Below, piece after piece: positions 22,776-33,911 of a stretch of DNA of 64,000 nt (positions are counted from its first letter, which is position 1; every line of letters starts with the position of its first letter). Below the pieces are notes generated by a model. The model was not told the DNA's origin, did no database searches, and worked only from the letters and a program-made list of their open reading frames with translations. Origin of the DNA: Meghimatium bilineatum (taxonomy: Eukaryota > Mollusca > Gastropoda > Stylommatophora > Philomycidae); contig CM067298.1 of assembly GCA_034231615.1 (NCBI GenBank), forward strand, positions 7,935,640 to 7,999,639, in the 5' to 3' direction. The translations under genes were made by a program, and so were the position numbers.

Positions 22776-23226
22776 ATATTAATATCAAAAACTAAAAGTA
22801 CTTTGAAACACTAATACACACAATAAATATTTAAAACTACACCGGTAAATACTGATGATATACTATAAAAAAACAAAAAAACTCGGACACATTTAGTAAA
22901 AGGCGAAAGATTTGTGAGTTATTTTTTTTTTTAAAGTGGACCCAGAGTAGATTATCTCCGACTTAGGACAGCTCACTGCTCCTTAGGTCCGCTCACCTCA
23001 ACCGGTGAAGCACAAGTCCTGCCGCCTCCACGGTGAAAAGGCAAATGTCCTCTGCCAGGAGCCCCATTCGTCAGTGTCCGATTGGACAGCTACTGTCTTC
23101 TTTCCTGTCAGTCTTCTCTCAGACCGTCCCTTACTATCCTTCAGTCCAATCAAGAAGGTTCTTCAATCTGTCACTAATTTTCTAATTCATTCTAACTGCT
23201 AGTCCAAATAGCGGTTCCCATGATTT
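22776..23226. other. Unassigned, with X-related fragment
   Basis: No gene is seen. The stretch 22885-22945 resembles the end of repeat X and the start of the array spacer (tttagtaaaaggcgaaagat... and ggacccagagta), so X-like sequence exists outside the array. Confidence 0.5.
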
Positions 23227-23406
23227 AACTTCAAAGACTCCATCGAGACCAGCACCGTGCAGAGGTGATGGGGTTTAGTTCAGCCATCAGGGGCTGGAAA
23301 CTAAGACTGGTCGGGCAGTCCCACTCGAGCAGGACCATAGTCCTGCCCTAGTAAGCAGAGTGCTGAAGACGGAGGCACCCAGCCAAAAGGCGCACAGATA
23401 ATCAGG

Positions 23407-24660
23407 ATGCCACGCACAAAACACAATGGAAACATGTCTACATCTATAAATAGTTATGGTGCCTGCCCTGTGGCGGACGTTCAGGCAGGGACGGTGCCGG
23501 GCCCTATACCTCGAAAGGGCCCAACCTCAGTTACTGGAAGTCCTTCTCAATTGCCCCGAGGAGCCAGGAGACAAGGGAATAGAGCTACTGGCCAAACAAG
23601 CAAACGACCAATAAAAATAATGCACTGGAATGCTGAGGGTGTCAACAGTAAAAGAGATGGATACAGCAAAAAATTGGAACTTGAAAATGTCCTCAGTGAA
23701 GAACAAGTTAACATATGCTGTATCCAAGAAACACACCTCAGCAGCGACATAGCCTTCAAAATCAGAGGCTACCAGTGCTACCGATCTGACCGAAAGGACA
23801 GGCGAAAAGGTGGAATTCTGACACTTGTTAAAAACAATATCAGCGCATGTCAGCTGGAAGTATATATGGAAGGGGCAGAATACCAGATGCTCCACCTAAA
23901 AACAGACAGTGCAGAATTCCATCTCCTGAACTACTACTGCCCAAATGATAAACCATTGGCACTAGACACAATTCCAGACAAAGAGAGACTTATGGTGTGT
24001 GGTGACTTCAACAGCCACTCTCAGAGCTGGGGCTACGATCATATCGACAAGAGAGGTGAGGAACTTGAGAGCTGGCAGGATGAAAATAATCTCATCCTTA
24101 TTAACCAGCCAGCAGACTCGCCAACCTTCTACTCGAGAGCATGGCACACCACCTCTACACCAGACCTGGCATTCCACTCACCAGGCTTGGAATGGAACAT
24201 CACACGTGTCGTTGGAAAGCAGCTTGGAGGTAGTGACCACAGACCAGTATTTCTGGAAATCCACAATGAATTTACCAAGGACAGCAGCACGCTCACTAGG
24301 TGGAACTATAAAAGGGCAGACTGGAAAATGTACCAGCATTTAACCAGTGTTCTAGCTAAGGACATGAACTTGGACAAAGACATCAATAGAGCAGTGAGTG
24401 AATTTAATAGATGTATACTACATGCTGCTAGTAAAACCATACCCGGGGGGGGGGGGCACGCAAAAACTACAAACCCTACTGGAATGATGAACTGGAAAAG
24501 CTGCAAAATGAGATGGAAACATCTAGACAGCAGGCCGAGAATAGACCTAGCCAAGAACATCACAACAAATATCAGCAAACAAAGGCTAAATTTCATAGAG
24601 CCAAGTTACAAGCAGCTGGAAAGAAAAAACAGATTCGCTGAACCTAGAAAGAGATACTAG
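23407..24660 (+). pseudogene. LINE B1 endonuclease
   Basis: Starts at an ATG (MPRTKHNGN) with a Pro/Gly-rich basic leader, then an APE endonuclease: IKIMHWNAEG (about residue 72), CCIQETHL (about 103), VCGDFNSHSQSWG (about 197), TSTPDLAFHS (about 254) and GGSDHRPVF (about 274). The true frame is lost at 24445, where a run of eleven G replaces the shorter run in B2. The last 70 or so codons are therefore out of frame. The element-encoded nuclease would cut target DNA. Confidence 0.88.
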
Positions 24661-27253
24661 GAAATTATGGAAACTTGTAAAACAACTAAATGATGAAGGT
24701 ACAGGGAGAAATACCAGGATCACACTTTATAAAGATATAAACATTTTAACAGGTAAACATGCAGCTGATTACTTTGCAGATTCCTTTGCAGAAGACAATA
24801 ACGTCAAAGTCAGCCTAGACAAACAACAGGAGGTTCGAGAGAACCAGCAAAACATTGGACAAGGTGAACCTATACCTGAAGTCATGGAGGCACCAATCAC
24901 AATGAGAGAACTGGAGCATGCAATATCCAAATTGAAAATGAAAAAGTCCCCTGGAGCTGATGGAGTGTCCAATGAAATGATTAGAAACCTGGGAATTGCA
25001 GCAAGAGCAAAGCTACTGCAGATCTTTAACACAAGCTGGTCCACAGGTAATGTACCACAGGCGTGGAGAGAAGCAATAATGATACCACTCCTCAAATCAG
25101 GAAAAGATGGCAACACAGTCTCCAACTACATGCCCATCAGCCTCACAAGCTGTCTATGCAAAACAATGGAACGCATTATCAATCTTAGGATGCAGTGGTA
25201 CCTTGAAAGTGAAAACCTTCTGGTATCACAGCAAGCAGGTTTCAGACAGTGCTACTCTACTGAAGATCAGGCAACCTACCTCTCCCAAGAGATTGAGGAT
25301 GCCTTCCAAGAAAAGAAACTGGTACTAGCGGCATGGATAGACCTCAGGAAAGCATTTGATAAGGTCTGGAAAGAAGGGCTCCTAAAGAAATTGCGAAATT
25401 GCAGGGTTAGCTCAAGAATGTACAAATGGGTAAAAGCATACCTGCATAATAGAAGAGCCAGGGTACAATTAGATGGTCACAAGAGCAAGAAAGTTCTACT
25501 GCGTCATGGAGTCCCCCAGGGAGGAGTCCTGTCACCCACACTTTTCTTGGTTTACATCAATGACCTAGTTGCTGAACTACCACATGGGATCAAAGTGGCA
25601 ATGTATGCTGACGACCTGGTGATCTGGTGCACGGAAGAACATGCAACAGTGGCCACTAAACAAATACAAAGAGCTATCGATGCCCTAACCTTATGGGCAA
25701 ATAGATGGTGCGTCAGCATTAACACAGATAAGTGCAGCACTACACTCTTTACCCTCTCACCAAAACAAAAAGCTGGTCATATCAAGATCGATGGAGAGCT
25801 CTTGAAAGAAGACAAACAACCCACATACCTCGGAGTTACTTTTGATGATAAGCTGACATGGAAGCAGCACATAAACAAAGCAACAACAAAAGCCAGGAGG
25901 AAGCTAGCTATCCTGAGAAAACTAAGTGGAACCACATGGGGAGCCAGTGGAAATATACTCAGTAAAGTTTACCAGCAAGGCATAAGACCACACCTGGAAT
26001 ATGGTTCAGCTGCGTGGTGTCCTGCATCAAACACCACATTACAAGATCTAGATAAAGTGCAAAACCAGGCACTTAGAATAATGTTGGGAGCAATGAAATC
26101 AACACCCATAGCAGAGATGCAGAAAATGGGAAGAATGCAAACACTTGGCGAACGCAGAGACACAAAAGTACTAATTCAAGCAGAAAAGTTTCAGTGTATG
26201 CCAAGTCATCCAATGAAGGAAAGATTCCAAAATCTAGCAATGGGGCGACTGAAAAGGAGCAGCTTTATCCATCAAGCTAAACGACTCCGTAGACAACTTA
26301 CAGACCTACCTGAAGTTGACAGCCCCTTAAGGTCTGTACCAGAACAAACCCCGTGGAGTGAAAGCCATGGAATGCCAATATACATTCAGACCCATGTGAA
26401 AGGAATACTGAGCGAGGACGAACAGAACAGTGTGCAGCGAATGACAGTCACCCTCAGTTTCCTGGATGAGGAATATCCACAAGATATATGGGTCAGAGTG
26501 TACACAGATGGGTCAGCACAGAATGCTGTGAGGAATGGAGGTGCAGGTGTATATATAGAATATCCACACAAGCCTAGAGATACAATCAGAACACCGACAG
26601 GAAAATTCTGCAATAATTATGATGCAGAAATGCAGGCAATTAGTGTGGCAGCTAAAAAACTGCTGAACTCCAACTCTGACCTACAGCCTGTGGTATTCCT
26701 GACAGATGCAAGGTCAGTGCTTCAAGCTCTCCAGTCTGGAAAACTAACAGACTTAAAAAAACTACTTAGCGAATTGTCTTACCAGTATAGGGTAACCATG
26801 CAGTGGATACCCTCTCACTGTGGAATACCAGGAAATGAAAAAGCAGACAAACTGGCTAAGGAAGGTGCTGCCGAAGACCAACCAGATATACCAATCACCT
26901 ACCATCAGAAAAAACAGATGATAAAGTCAATCAGAAAGCCACAAACACCAACACAAGATGACTATCACATTATGAACAGATCAGAACAAGTTATAATTCT
27001 ACGTCTCAGAACAGGACACAACCGACTCCGCAGTCACATGTATACAAAGTTCAAGATTGGCAACACGGCCATGTGTACATGTAGACAGGCAGCACAGAGT
27101 GCCAAACATATACTTCAAGAGTGTTCTGAGCATGAAATGCTGAGGCAGACATATTGGCCAGAGGAAACAACACTGGAATCAAAGCTCTATGGGACACTGT
27201 ATGAACTACAAAAAACAGTGAGTTTTATTAAGGAGACAGAATTACAGATATAG
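24618..27253 (+). pseudogene. LINE B1 reverse transcriptase plus RNase H
   Basis: A continuous frame of about 878 codons; the first internal ATG is at 24884. RT motifs: KSPGADGVSNEM, SNYMPISL (Met replaces the Arg seen in B2), QQAGFRQCYSTEDQ, LRKAFDKVW (about 25347), PQGGVLSPTLF (about 25516), YADD (about 25606) and YLGVTFD. RNase H acids: YTDGSA (about 26502), AEMQAI, LTDARS and GNEKADKLAKEG (about 26833). The tail has CTCR...HILQEC. RT and RNase H are fused in one frame, which shows that the RT/RNase H frameshift in family A is damage or slippage, not the family norm. Confidence 0.92.
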
Positions 27254-27298
27254 ACATGTTTCAAGTGAACGAAAGAAGAAGAAGAAGAACTTCAAAGA

Positions 27299-29335
27299 GA
27301 AATCAGAACGGGAATTTTCAGTTCCCCATTTTGGACCGATTTCAGATTCTCGCACACTCTAACTTGTTTAGTCCTTTCATACCGCTGTTTTCCAGGTAGA
27401 TAAATATATCGACACTGTAAATAACTACCACCTGACAGGTTCCAGTTAATGGTCATCCCTGGGTAATTACAGTTTCAATCTTTTCCGATCGGTCTCCTGC
27501 CACAACATAAAATTCGTGTCCATTCTAATCTGATACAGAAACTCTGTTTCTCCCACTGGTTACAAAGCTGCCACTGTGGGAATATTCTCACAGAGAAGTT
27601 CCGGCGCCTAATTACATTCCTGGGCCCATTTATTTTTCCCCACAATCTGGCCGGCAATCTTTCTTATGTTGTAGGGCCGTAAGAGCTAAACATATACGTT
27701 TCGTTTTTAAGCAGGAGAGTCGCCATATACACAAGGTGATGCTCAAATTAGTAAGATCTCCCAAATCTTACTATTACAACACCTGGTACAAGTGGAACGA
27801 TTTAGACTGCAAAGGCCAGATAGACTTTATAATAACAAGAAGAATCAACAAAATGAAAAAACAGACTCAAGAGCGATAACAAACATGTGTGTAACAGGAT
27901 GAGCACATCTGTTCCCATGAGACCCAATGGTTCCTACAGTGTGCGCCTCGTTGCCCTTTGAGCAAAACTGTTGATGAGAAGAAACCGTTATGAAAACAAC
28001 TGAGTATAAAGGCGACCACAGGTCTTGTCTGCCTCCTGGGATACGCGATCAAAGCTTCTCGTTGAGAAATATCCTCTGAACAGTTACATAACCGATAGGT
28101 AAACGTAGCGATACAATAACGGGTGGACAGACTTTTGTCAATACATGGCGGCCCACCTAAAGAATTCCCCGTCCGGCTAAGATAGGTGGCTAGACGAATA
28201 TCACACCATTCGAATGTGCCGGGAAAACTACGTAACGTTGCAATTGATCTAGCAGGTCTCACGTAAGAAATAGGTCTAGGACAAGTCAACTGACCATAAA
28301 TTTGGAGACTGTTAATTGAGCATAGGACCAGGTGTTTTACACAAGAAGCAATTAGATTGCGTATGTATTAGAATGTAGTGTCAAACCTGACCTTTGATGT
28401 CAAATGTGTTAACGGTCATATAAAGTTTGAGAAGTTTCAACATCAGTGACAGTTAGTGACTACAGAGGGGCGTTCCTAATTTAGGGACAGTAGCTCTACA
28501 TGTTTGGATGAGGGATTTTTGGAATATGCTAAAAAATAGACCAATGAGAGAGAATGTCTCAAAATGTAGTTGAAGATATTCTATCTTAGAGAGAAGATAG
28601 GCGGGACTATCTTGGAGAGATAAAAGAGGATGTATTTGTATGATACGGGACTCACACTCTCGACCAAGACTCAACTCCGGGACGGACTCGCTGTCTCTCG
28701 ACTAGGACACCGGTCCTAGGCTTATGTCAGCCCTTAGCAACTGAGAACTCCGAGTTCTTATAGTTGAAGATACACGTCAAATTTTTGAGAAGTTGAGACA
28801 CACAGTTGGAGTGGAAATATAGCATAGCTGATGTTGGAATAGTATGTTTATGTGCTGCAGTACGATAGATATTATATGCCTTGCTTGCTGTTGTAAACAG
28901 ATGTTGCGAACTGTAGAAGGACTCTGACTCTCACTCTGGACTAGGACTTCGGAGGATTAGACGGAGGATTTGAGTGGTCTCTGAGCTCTGTGCTCCAGTA
29001 CCGTGTCTCGTCTAGCGCAGGACTTCAACCCCGGTGGTGAAGACACAAAGTTTGAGACTACTACTTGAGACTGGAGTTGAATGGACTTCAGGCACAGTCC
29101 CCATGAGAAATTCTCTGTCACACTAAGTGCAGAGCTCGTTACTGTCGCACGTGTCGTTACTGTCACACTGTCGTTACTGTCACACTTATTGTGACACCAC
29201 TTGCAGAGCGTCAAATACCCTCTGTCACATGTGTAGACACCGACCATAAAGCAGTAATAGCTGTAAAAATAAAGAGAAAGAAAAAACCTACACAAAACTA
29301 AGGACGGCATGGTAAGGTAGCAATACACACCAAAA
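27299..29335. other. Unassigned 2-kb region
   Basis: No protein is recognised. A 140-codon minus-strand frame at 27867-28289 lacks identifiable motifs. The part from 28400 to 29330 is rich in short repeats such as 'gtcgttactgtcacac' near 29115-29185. It has a possible promoter-like 'gataaaagagg' (about 28618), so it could be an LTR or 5' leader remnant, but no second LTR was found. Confidence 0.35.
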
Positions 29336-29880
29336 TCACAGAAAAATTCAAAAACTACCAGTAGATACTACGACAATAGAAGAAGAATGGGAATTACTCA
29401 AAGATGCTATTATACAAGCAGCATGAGAATCATACGGATACAAGAACAAGAGTGTAAAGAAACCAAAAATAATAGCAAGGTGGAATGAAGAAAACAAAAA
29501 TGTCACAAGAGAAAATAAAACAGAAATATAAGAAATTGGTCAAAAGAAAAAAGCCAAGTAGATTACATAGAATACAAGACAGCAAAAACAAAGGCCAAGA
29601 TCGCCGAAGACGGATGTGTCGGGCCATTGGCGCAAATTAAACGGTAGCACAGCGCATTTCCATTCTCTGGACTACATCCTGCTGAAAATCTAGTAGGACA
29701 ATGGTCCTGGTACAAGGAAGATCCAGCAGGAATTTGAGAATGAACGCTGAAGAAGAAGAAATACCAAGAAAATTATTAAAACTGCCAAAATCAACTCATG
29801 GAAAGAATATGGACACATGCTCAACGCAGATTATAAAAATACACAAAATAGGTTCTATAAGAAAATTAAGAAAATCTATC
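29336..29880 (+). pseudogene. LINE relic (endonuclease-RT linker), split by SINE
   Basis: Degenerate coding sequence resembling the linker between endonuclease and reverse transcriptase in RTE/CR1-like LINEs: EEEWELLKDAIIQAA, KKPKIIARWNEE, YKKLVKRKKPS and YIEYKTAKTKAKI. After an intervening SINE the frame resumes with INSWKEYGHMLNADYKN and NRFYKKIKKI. Stops and frameshifts are present. Neither catalytic domain is preserved here. Confidence 0.6.
29603..29764 (+). mobile_element. SINE, subfamily 2, 5'-truncated
   Basis: Begins at the 'cgaagacggatgtgtcggg' module and ends 'gaatgaacgctgaagaagaagaa'. It carries an insertion relative to subfamily 1 (ctagtaggacaatggtcctg ... gatccagcaggaatttgag). 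It interrupts the LINE linker relic. Other subfamily 2 copies lie at 54290, 55860, 56683 and 59855. Confidence 0.7.
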
Positions 29881-31351
29881 TAGATGTACTATGCTGGAGG
29901 AAGCGTAGTGTACGTGTGTCGATTCAGTGGCAACAATAGCCCACTAGTCCAGCACGAGACCGACTGGCCGAAGTGCTGTTCATGCTTGAGAACACACAGA
30001 AGACCACACGTCCCATCACAATTAATCACATTCAACGTAGGAGTCATGAATTGAGTATTGGATACACCAACTTGAACATGCACTCCTGGGTGTGGAAAAA
30101 AGCGTTGAATACAGCTCTCCATTGCACACGGGACAAACATGGAACAAATGTCGGGGAGGGCATTGTTCAAAAGCATGACAGAAGCAGTGTTGAACCCACT
30201 GCGAAGCCCCTTGTCAGAGATTCGTATTTCTCCTACGTCTGTGAGTAATATACGCAATGGTGAAGAGTCAAAATACACAGACAGTGCCTGGCGATGGATT
30301 GGAAGACCATCTCAAGCGGACGAGACGAGTGCGTGAGAAATGCGCTGGTCAAATCCCAGATCCCCGATGTGTTTGATAAAACAGCACCTCGTCTAGGAAG
30401 GTGTATCAATCATGAGTCTAATTTGACCGTCGCCTTTACCCAACATGGCTCATACGGAAGAACTTATGTCTGGGACTTAGGGACACGAAGGGTGGTAATG
30501 GAATAGTCGTTCTTCACGAGGAACAGCTCGTTGGCTGCGAAGCGCCTCGTCGGAGATAAGGCAAACAATGGATGACCCAGGCAAACTATCAGCTCCTCTC
30601 GTGATATATACCCTCTCTGAGTAGAAGGCTCCTTCAATAAGCATTGCACTAAGCTGAAAACGGTAGCCTCCAGGGTATGAAAGAAAGCTCGGAGAAACCT
30701 CCCCACTGCACATAGGAAGTAAGAGCTAATTACTCGTAATTACTGAGGTTCGAGAAGTAGATATTCTGTACAGTCCACAGCCCTGGGTTTCTTAGGTAGT
30801 GGTATGACTATTTATGATGTTAGGTGATAAATTGATGAGAAAAAGTAAACATGACTTAAAAGGTCCATTCTAATTATTTCCGTGTTTTTCATTGGTAAGA
30901 TTTAACTATTTTTTGGCATGCGACTACAAGTATATAAATAGTGCCCAACAAGAACAATCAAAATCAAGTAGTACGAGAATAATCAAAAACATAACGAATG
31001 TAATCCTAATGAATTCTGCAAACAGGTTTTCTTACTGGCGAAAGTCATGGCTACAGTGTCCGGAAACAACCCGAAACTAAAGATGATGATATCTGGGGTT
31101 GGGGTAATACAAGGCACATGTCAAATGAACGGAAATAGGTACCAGTGTTACCAATCAATAAAGCAAACTATCAAAATAGTTGGGGCTTTTGATGGAATAT
31201 GGAACAGAAGAATTATTTCTTTTCAAAACGTCGAACCTTATGATGGTATATCTAAAATATCGATTTAATATACATTTTATAAGAAGATTTCTGAGCATCG
31301 TATGTGCAGATAGAAAAAACTAATCAGAGTGGTAATGGCGGTCATTTAAAC
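29881..31351. other. Unassigned region with unrecognised short frames
   Basis: A 129-codon minus-strand frame at 29889-30278 and a 73-codon plus-strand frame at 31047-31268 are open, but neither has a motif I recognise. A short block at 30687-30732 (ending 'ggaagtaagagctaatt') recurs inverted at 49298-49345, so at least part of this is dispersed repeat. Confidence 0.35.
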
Positions 31352-31615
31352 TAACTCTGTTCACTTGAGAATGAAGTGGGTCAAACCACACCCCCACATT
31401 ACTCTGCGAAATGGGTGATTTTTTAACTTCTGATGGCATGTAAACACAATATTATTTAAAACATTTAAAAACAATATTTAAACATTAAAAAAACACATTT
31501 AAAATCGAAATTTAAAAGCAATATTATTGGGCATTTGGCAATCAATTAACGCGTTCTGCGTCCAACAACCAATCAGAAAAACTGACCCACTTCATTCTTA
31601 TAGTGAACGGAGTTA
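31352..31615. mobile_element. Small inverted-repeat element (MITE), 264 bp
   Basis: The 33-bp ends are inverted copies of each other: 'taactctgttcacttgag...' at 31352-31384 and its complement at 31583-31615, with three or four mismatches. The interior is AT-rich and non-coding. Superfamily is unassigned because the target duplication is unclear. Confidence 0.65.
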
Positions 31616-31862
31616 TAACAGAGTTACTTAACAGCAATAGGGGGGGTTGCATTTATTCCCCAGGTGACCCCCTCCCCCTTTCTCTCTTTTATCCGTGTAA
31701 ATTATCGCGTGATGCGACATAGTTTCTTGAAATATGTAAGAACTGACTGCAATGCACTCTGGGCGAACTATAGGTGCTCAGTCTGTTTTAGCAGAAGCGT
31801 AGGTCTATGCTTATCGTTCTCGTTGCCTACTGATTTTCATGCCCAGTAATTCGACTCCTCTC

Positions 31863-32112
31863 TTGATCTTCTCTACTTGTCCCACACTTGATCTTCTCTA
31901 CTTGTCCCACACTTTATCTTTTCTACTTGTCCCACACTTGATCTTCTCTACTTGTCCCACACTTGATCTTCTCTACTTGTCCCACACTTGATCTTCTCTA
32001 CTTGTCCCACACTTGATCTTCTCTACTTGTCCCACACTTGATCTTCTCTACTTGCCCCACACTTGATCTCCTCTACTTGTCCCACACTGGATCTTCTCTA
32101 CTTGTCCCACAC
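31863..32112. repeat. 25-bp minisatellite, 10 copies
   Basis: Ten head-to-tail 25-bp units (ttgatcttctctacttgtcc...) start at 31863, 31888, 31913 and so on, with only scattered substitutions. It directly adjoins the decayed RNase H relic on its right. The reverse complement encodes repeating fragments in shifting frames, since 25 is not divisible by three. Confidence 0.93.
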
Positions 32113-32474
32113 TTGATCAGGAATTTTTCCTGACTCTGTAATACTGATTCGTTCAGGGAATTTTCATTCTCCAATAAACGATCTAGTATGCCTTTCACGA
32201 TCTCACCCGTGTCCATATTGAAAGTGCCCACCCAAAGTGAACTTGTAGCCAGCGTGTCAGCTCGCTCATTTGTGCGCACCGCAGTATGACCTAGACAATA
32301 GTTCCTGAAACACGAGTTCCTGAAGCGCATGTGTATGCAGCTCTTTCACGACGCAACCATCTATTTTGGACCTTCCGAATCACGGACTGAAAAGCGGACA
32401 CAATAACAGCCCTTTTCCGCGTGGTTTCCGAGAGGCCTCGTAAGGTTGCTATAACTAATTCAACCTCCATTCTC
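32113..32474 (-). pseudogene. RNase H relic, C-terminal side (split by LINE B2)
   Basis: The minus-strand frame has MRMEVELVIATL, a degraded SVIRKVQNRWLRRE stretch, and HTAVRTNERADTLATSS with VGTFNMDTGEIVKGILDRLL. This matches the second and fourth acidic motifs of an RNase H like the one at 38572-38951. A stop or frameshift lies near 32300. The upstream part (VATTSS before MRMEVE) is found across the LINE B2 insertion at 37888-37907. Confidence 0.7.
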
Positions 32475-32642
32475 CCCATCGAGGCCAGAACCTTGAAGTG
32501 GTGATGGGGCTTAGTTCAGCCATCAGAGGCTGGAAACTAAGACTGGTCGGGCACTCCCACTCGAGCAGGACGATAGTCCGGCCCAAGTAAGCAGAGTGCT
32601 GAAGACGGAGGCAACCAGCCAAAAGGCGCACAGATAATCAGG

Positions 32643-33911
32643 TTGCCACGCATAAAACACAATGGAAACATGTCTGCATCTAATAAACGTTATGGTGCCT
32701 GCCCTGTGGCGGACGTTCAGGCAGGGACGGTGCCGGGCCCTATACCTCGAAAGGGCCCAACCTCAGTTACTGGAAGTCCTTCTCAATTGCCCCGAGGAGC
32801 CAGGAGGCAAGGGAATAGAGCTACTGGCCAAACAAACAAACGACCAATAAAAATAATGCACTGGAATGCTGAGGGTGTCAACAGTAAAAGAGATGGATAC
32901 AGCAAAAAATTGGAACTTGAAAATGTCCTCAGTGAAGAACAAGTTAATATTTGCTGTATCCAAGAAACAGCCCTCAGCAGCGACATAGCCTTCAAAATCA
33001 GAGGCTATCAGTGCTACCGATCTGACCGAAAAGACAGGCGAAAGGGTGGAATTCTGACACTAGTTAAAAACAATATCAGCGCATGTCAGCTGGAAGTATA
33101 CATGGACGGGGCAGAATACCAGATGCTCCACCTAAAAACAGACAGTGCAGAATTCCATCTCCTGAACTACTACTGCCCAAATGATAAACCATTGGCACTA
33201 GACACAATTCCAGATAAAGAAAGGCTTATGGTGTGTGGTGACTTCAACAGCCACTCTCAGAGCTGGGGCTACGATCATATCGACAAGAGAGGTGAGGAAC
33301 TTGAGGGCTGGCAGGATGAAAATAATCTCATTCTTATTAACCAGCCAGCTGACTCACCAACCTTCTACTCGAGAGCATGGCACACCACCTCTACACCAGA
33401 CCTGGCATTCTACTCACCAGGCCTGGAATGGAACATCACACGTGTCGTTGGAAAGCATCTTGGGGGTAGTGACCACAGACCAGTATTTCTGGAAATTCAC
33501 AATGAATATACCAAGGACAGCAGCACGCTCACTAGGTGGAACTATAAGAGGGCAGACTGGAAAATGTACCAGCATTTAACCAGTGTTCTAGCTAAGGACA
33601 TGAACTTGGACAAAGACATCAATAGAGCAGTGAGTGAATTTAATAGATGTATACTACATGCTGCTAGTAAAACCATACCCAGGGGGGCACGCAAAAACTA
33701 CAAACCCTACTGGAATGATGAACTGGAAAAGCTGCAAAATGAGATGGAAACATCTAGAAAGCAGGCTGAGAACAGACCTAGCCAAGAACATCACAACAAA
33801 TATCAGCAAACAAAGGCTAAATTTCAAAGAGCCAAGTTACAAGCCAGACGGAACAGCTGGAAAGAAAAAACAGAGTCGCTGAACCTAGAAAGAGATACTA
33901 GGAAATTATGA
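32643..33911 (+). pseudogene. LINE B2 endonuclease and linker
   Basis: A 422-codon frame. MHWNAEG and GDFNSHSQSWG are intact and GGSDHRPVF is present. The early CIQET motif reads QETALSS where B1 has QETHLSS, so a conserved His is replaced. The linker that is frameshifted in B1 is open here (ARKNYKPYWNDELEKLQ). The frame ends where TGG of the KLWKL motif has become TGA. Confidence 0.88.

Larger units (their letters stand above)
23238..27287 (+). mobile_element. LINE family B, copy B1, full length 4.05 kb
   Basis: A Jockey/I-group non-LTR element with an 11-bp target duplication 'aacttcaaaga' (23227-23237 and 27288-27298). A leader of about 170 bp starts 'catcgagaccag'. A single coding region runs endonuclease, reverse transcriptase, RNase H, then a short 3' end 'gaacgaaagaagaagaag'. 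It is about 0.5 kb shorter than family A, mainly in the leader. Frame breaks at 24445 (G-run expansion) and near 24615 (about 10-bp deletion relative to B2) make it defective, but RT plus RNase H remain open over about 2.6 kb. Confidence 0.93.

Noticed and set aside
27867-28289. 140-codon minus-strand frame as a gene
   Set aside because: No recognisable domain and no conservation evidence. Kept only as part of an unassigned stretch.
31863-32112. CRISPR-like repeat array
   Set aside because: Units are contiguous with no spacers, and the context is a eukaryotic transposon relic. It is a minisatellite.
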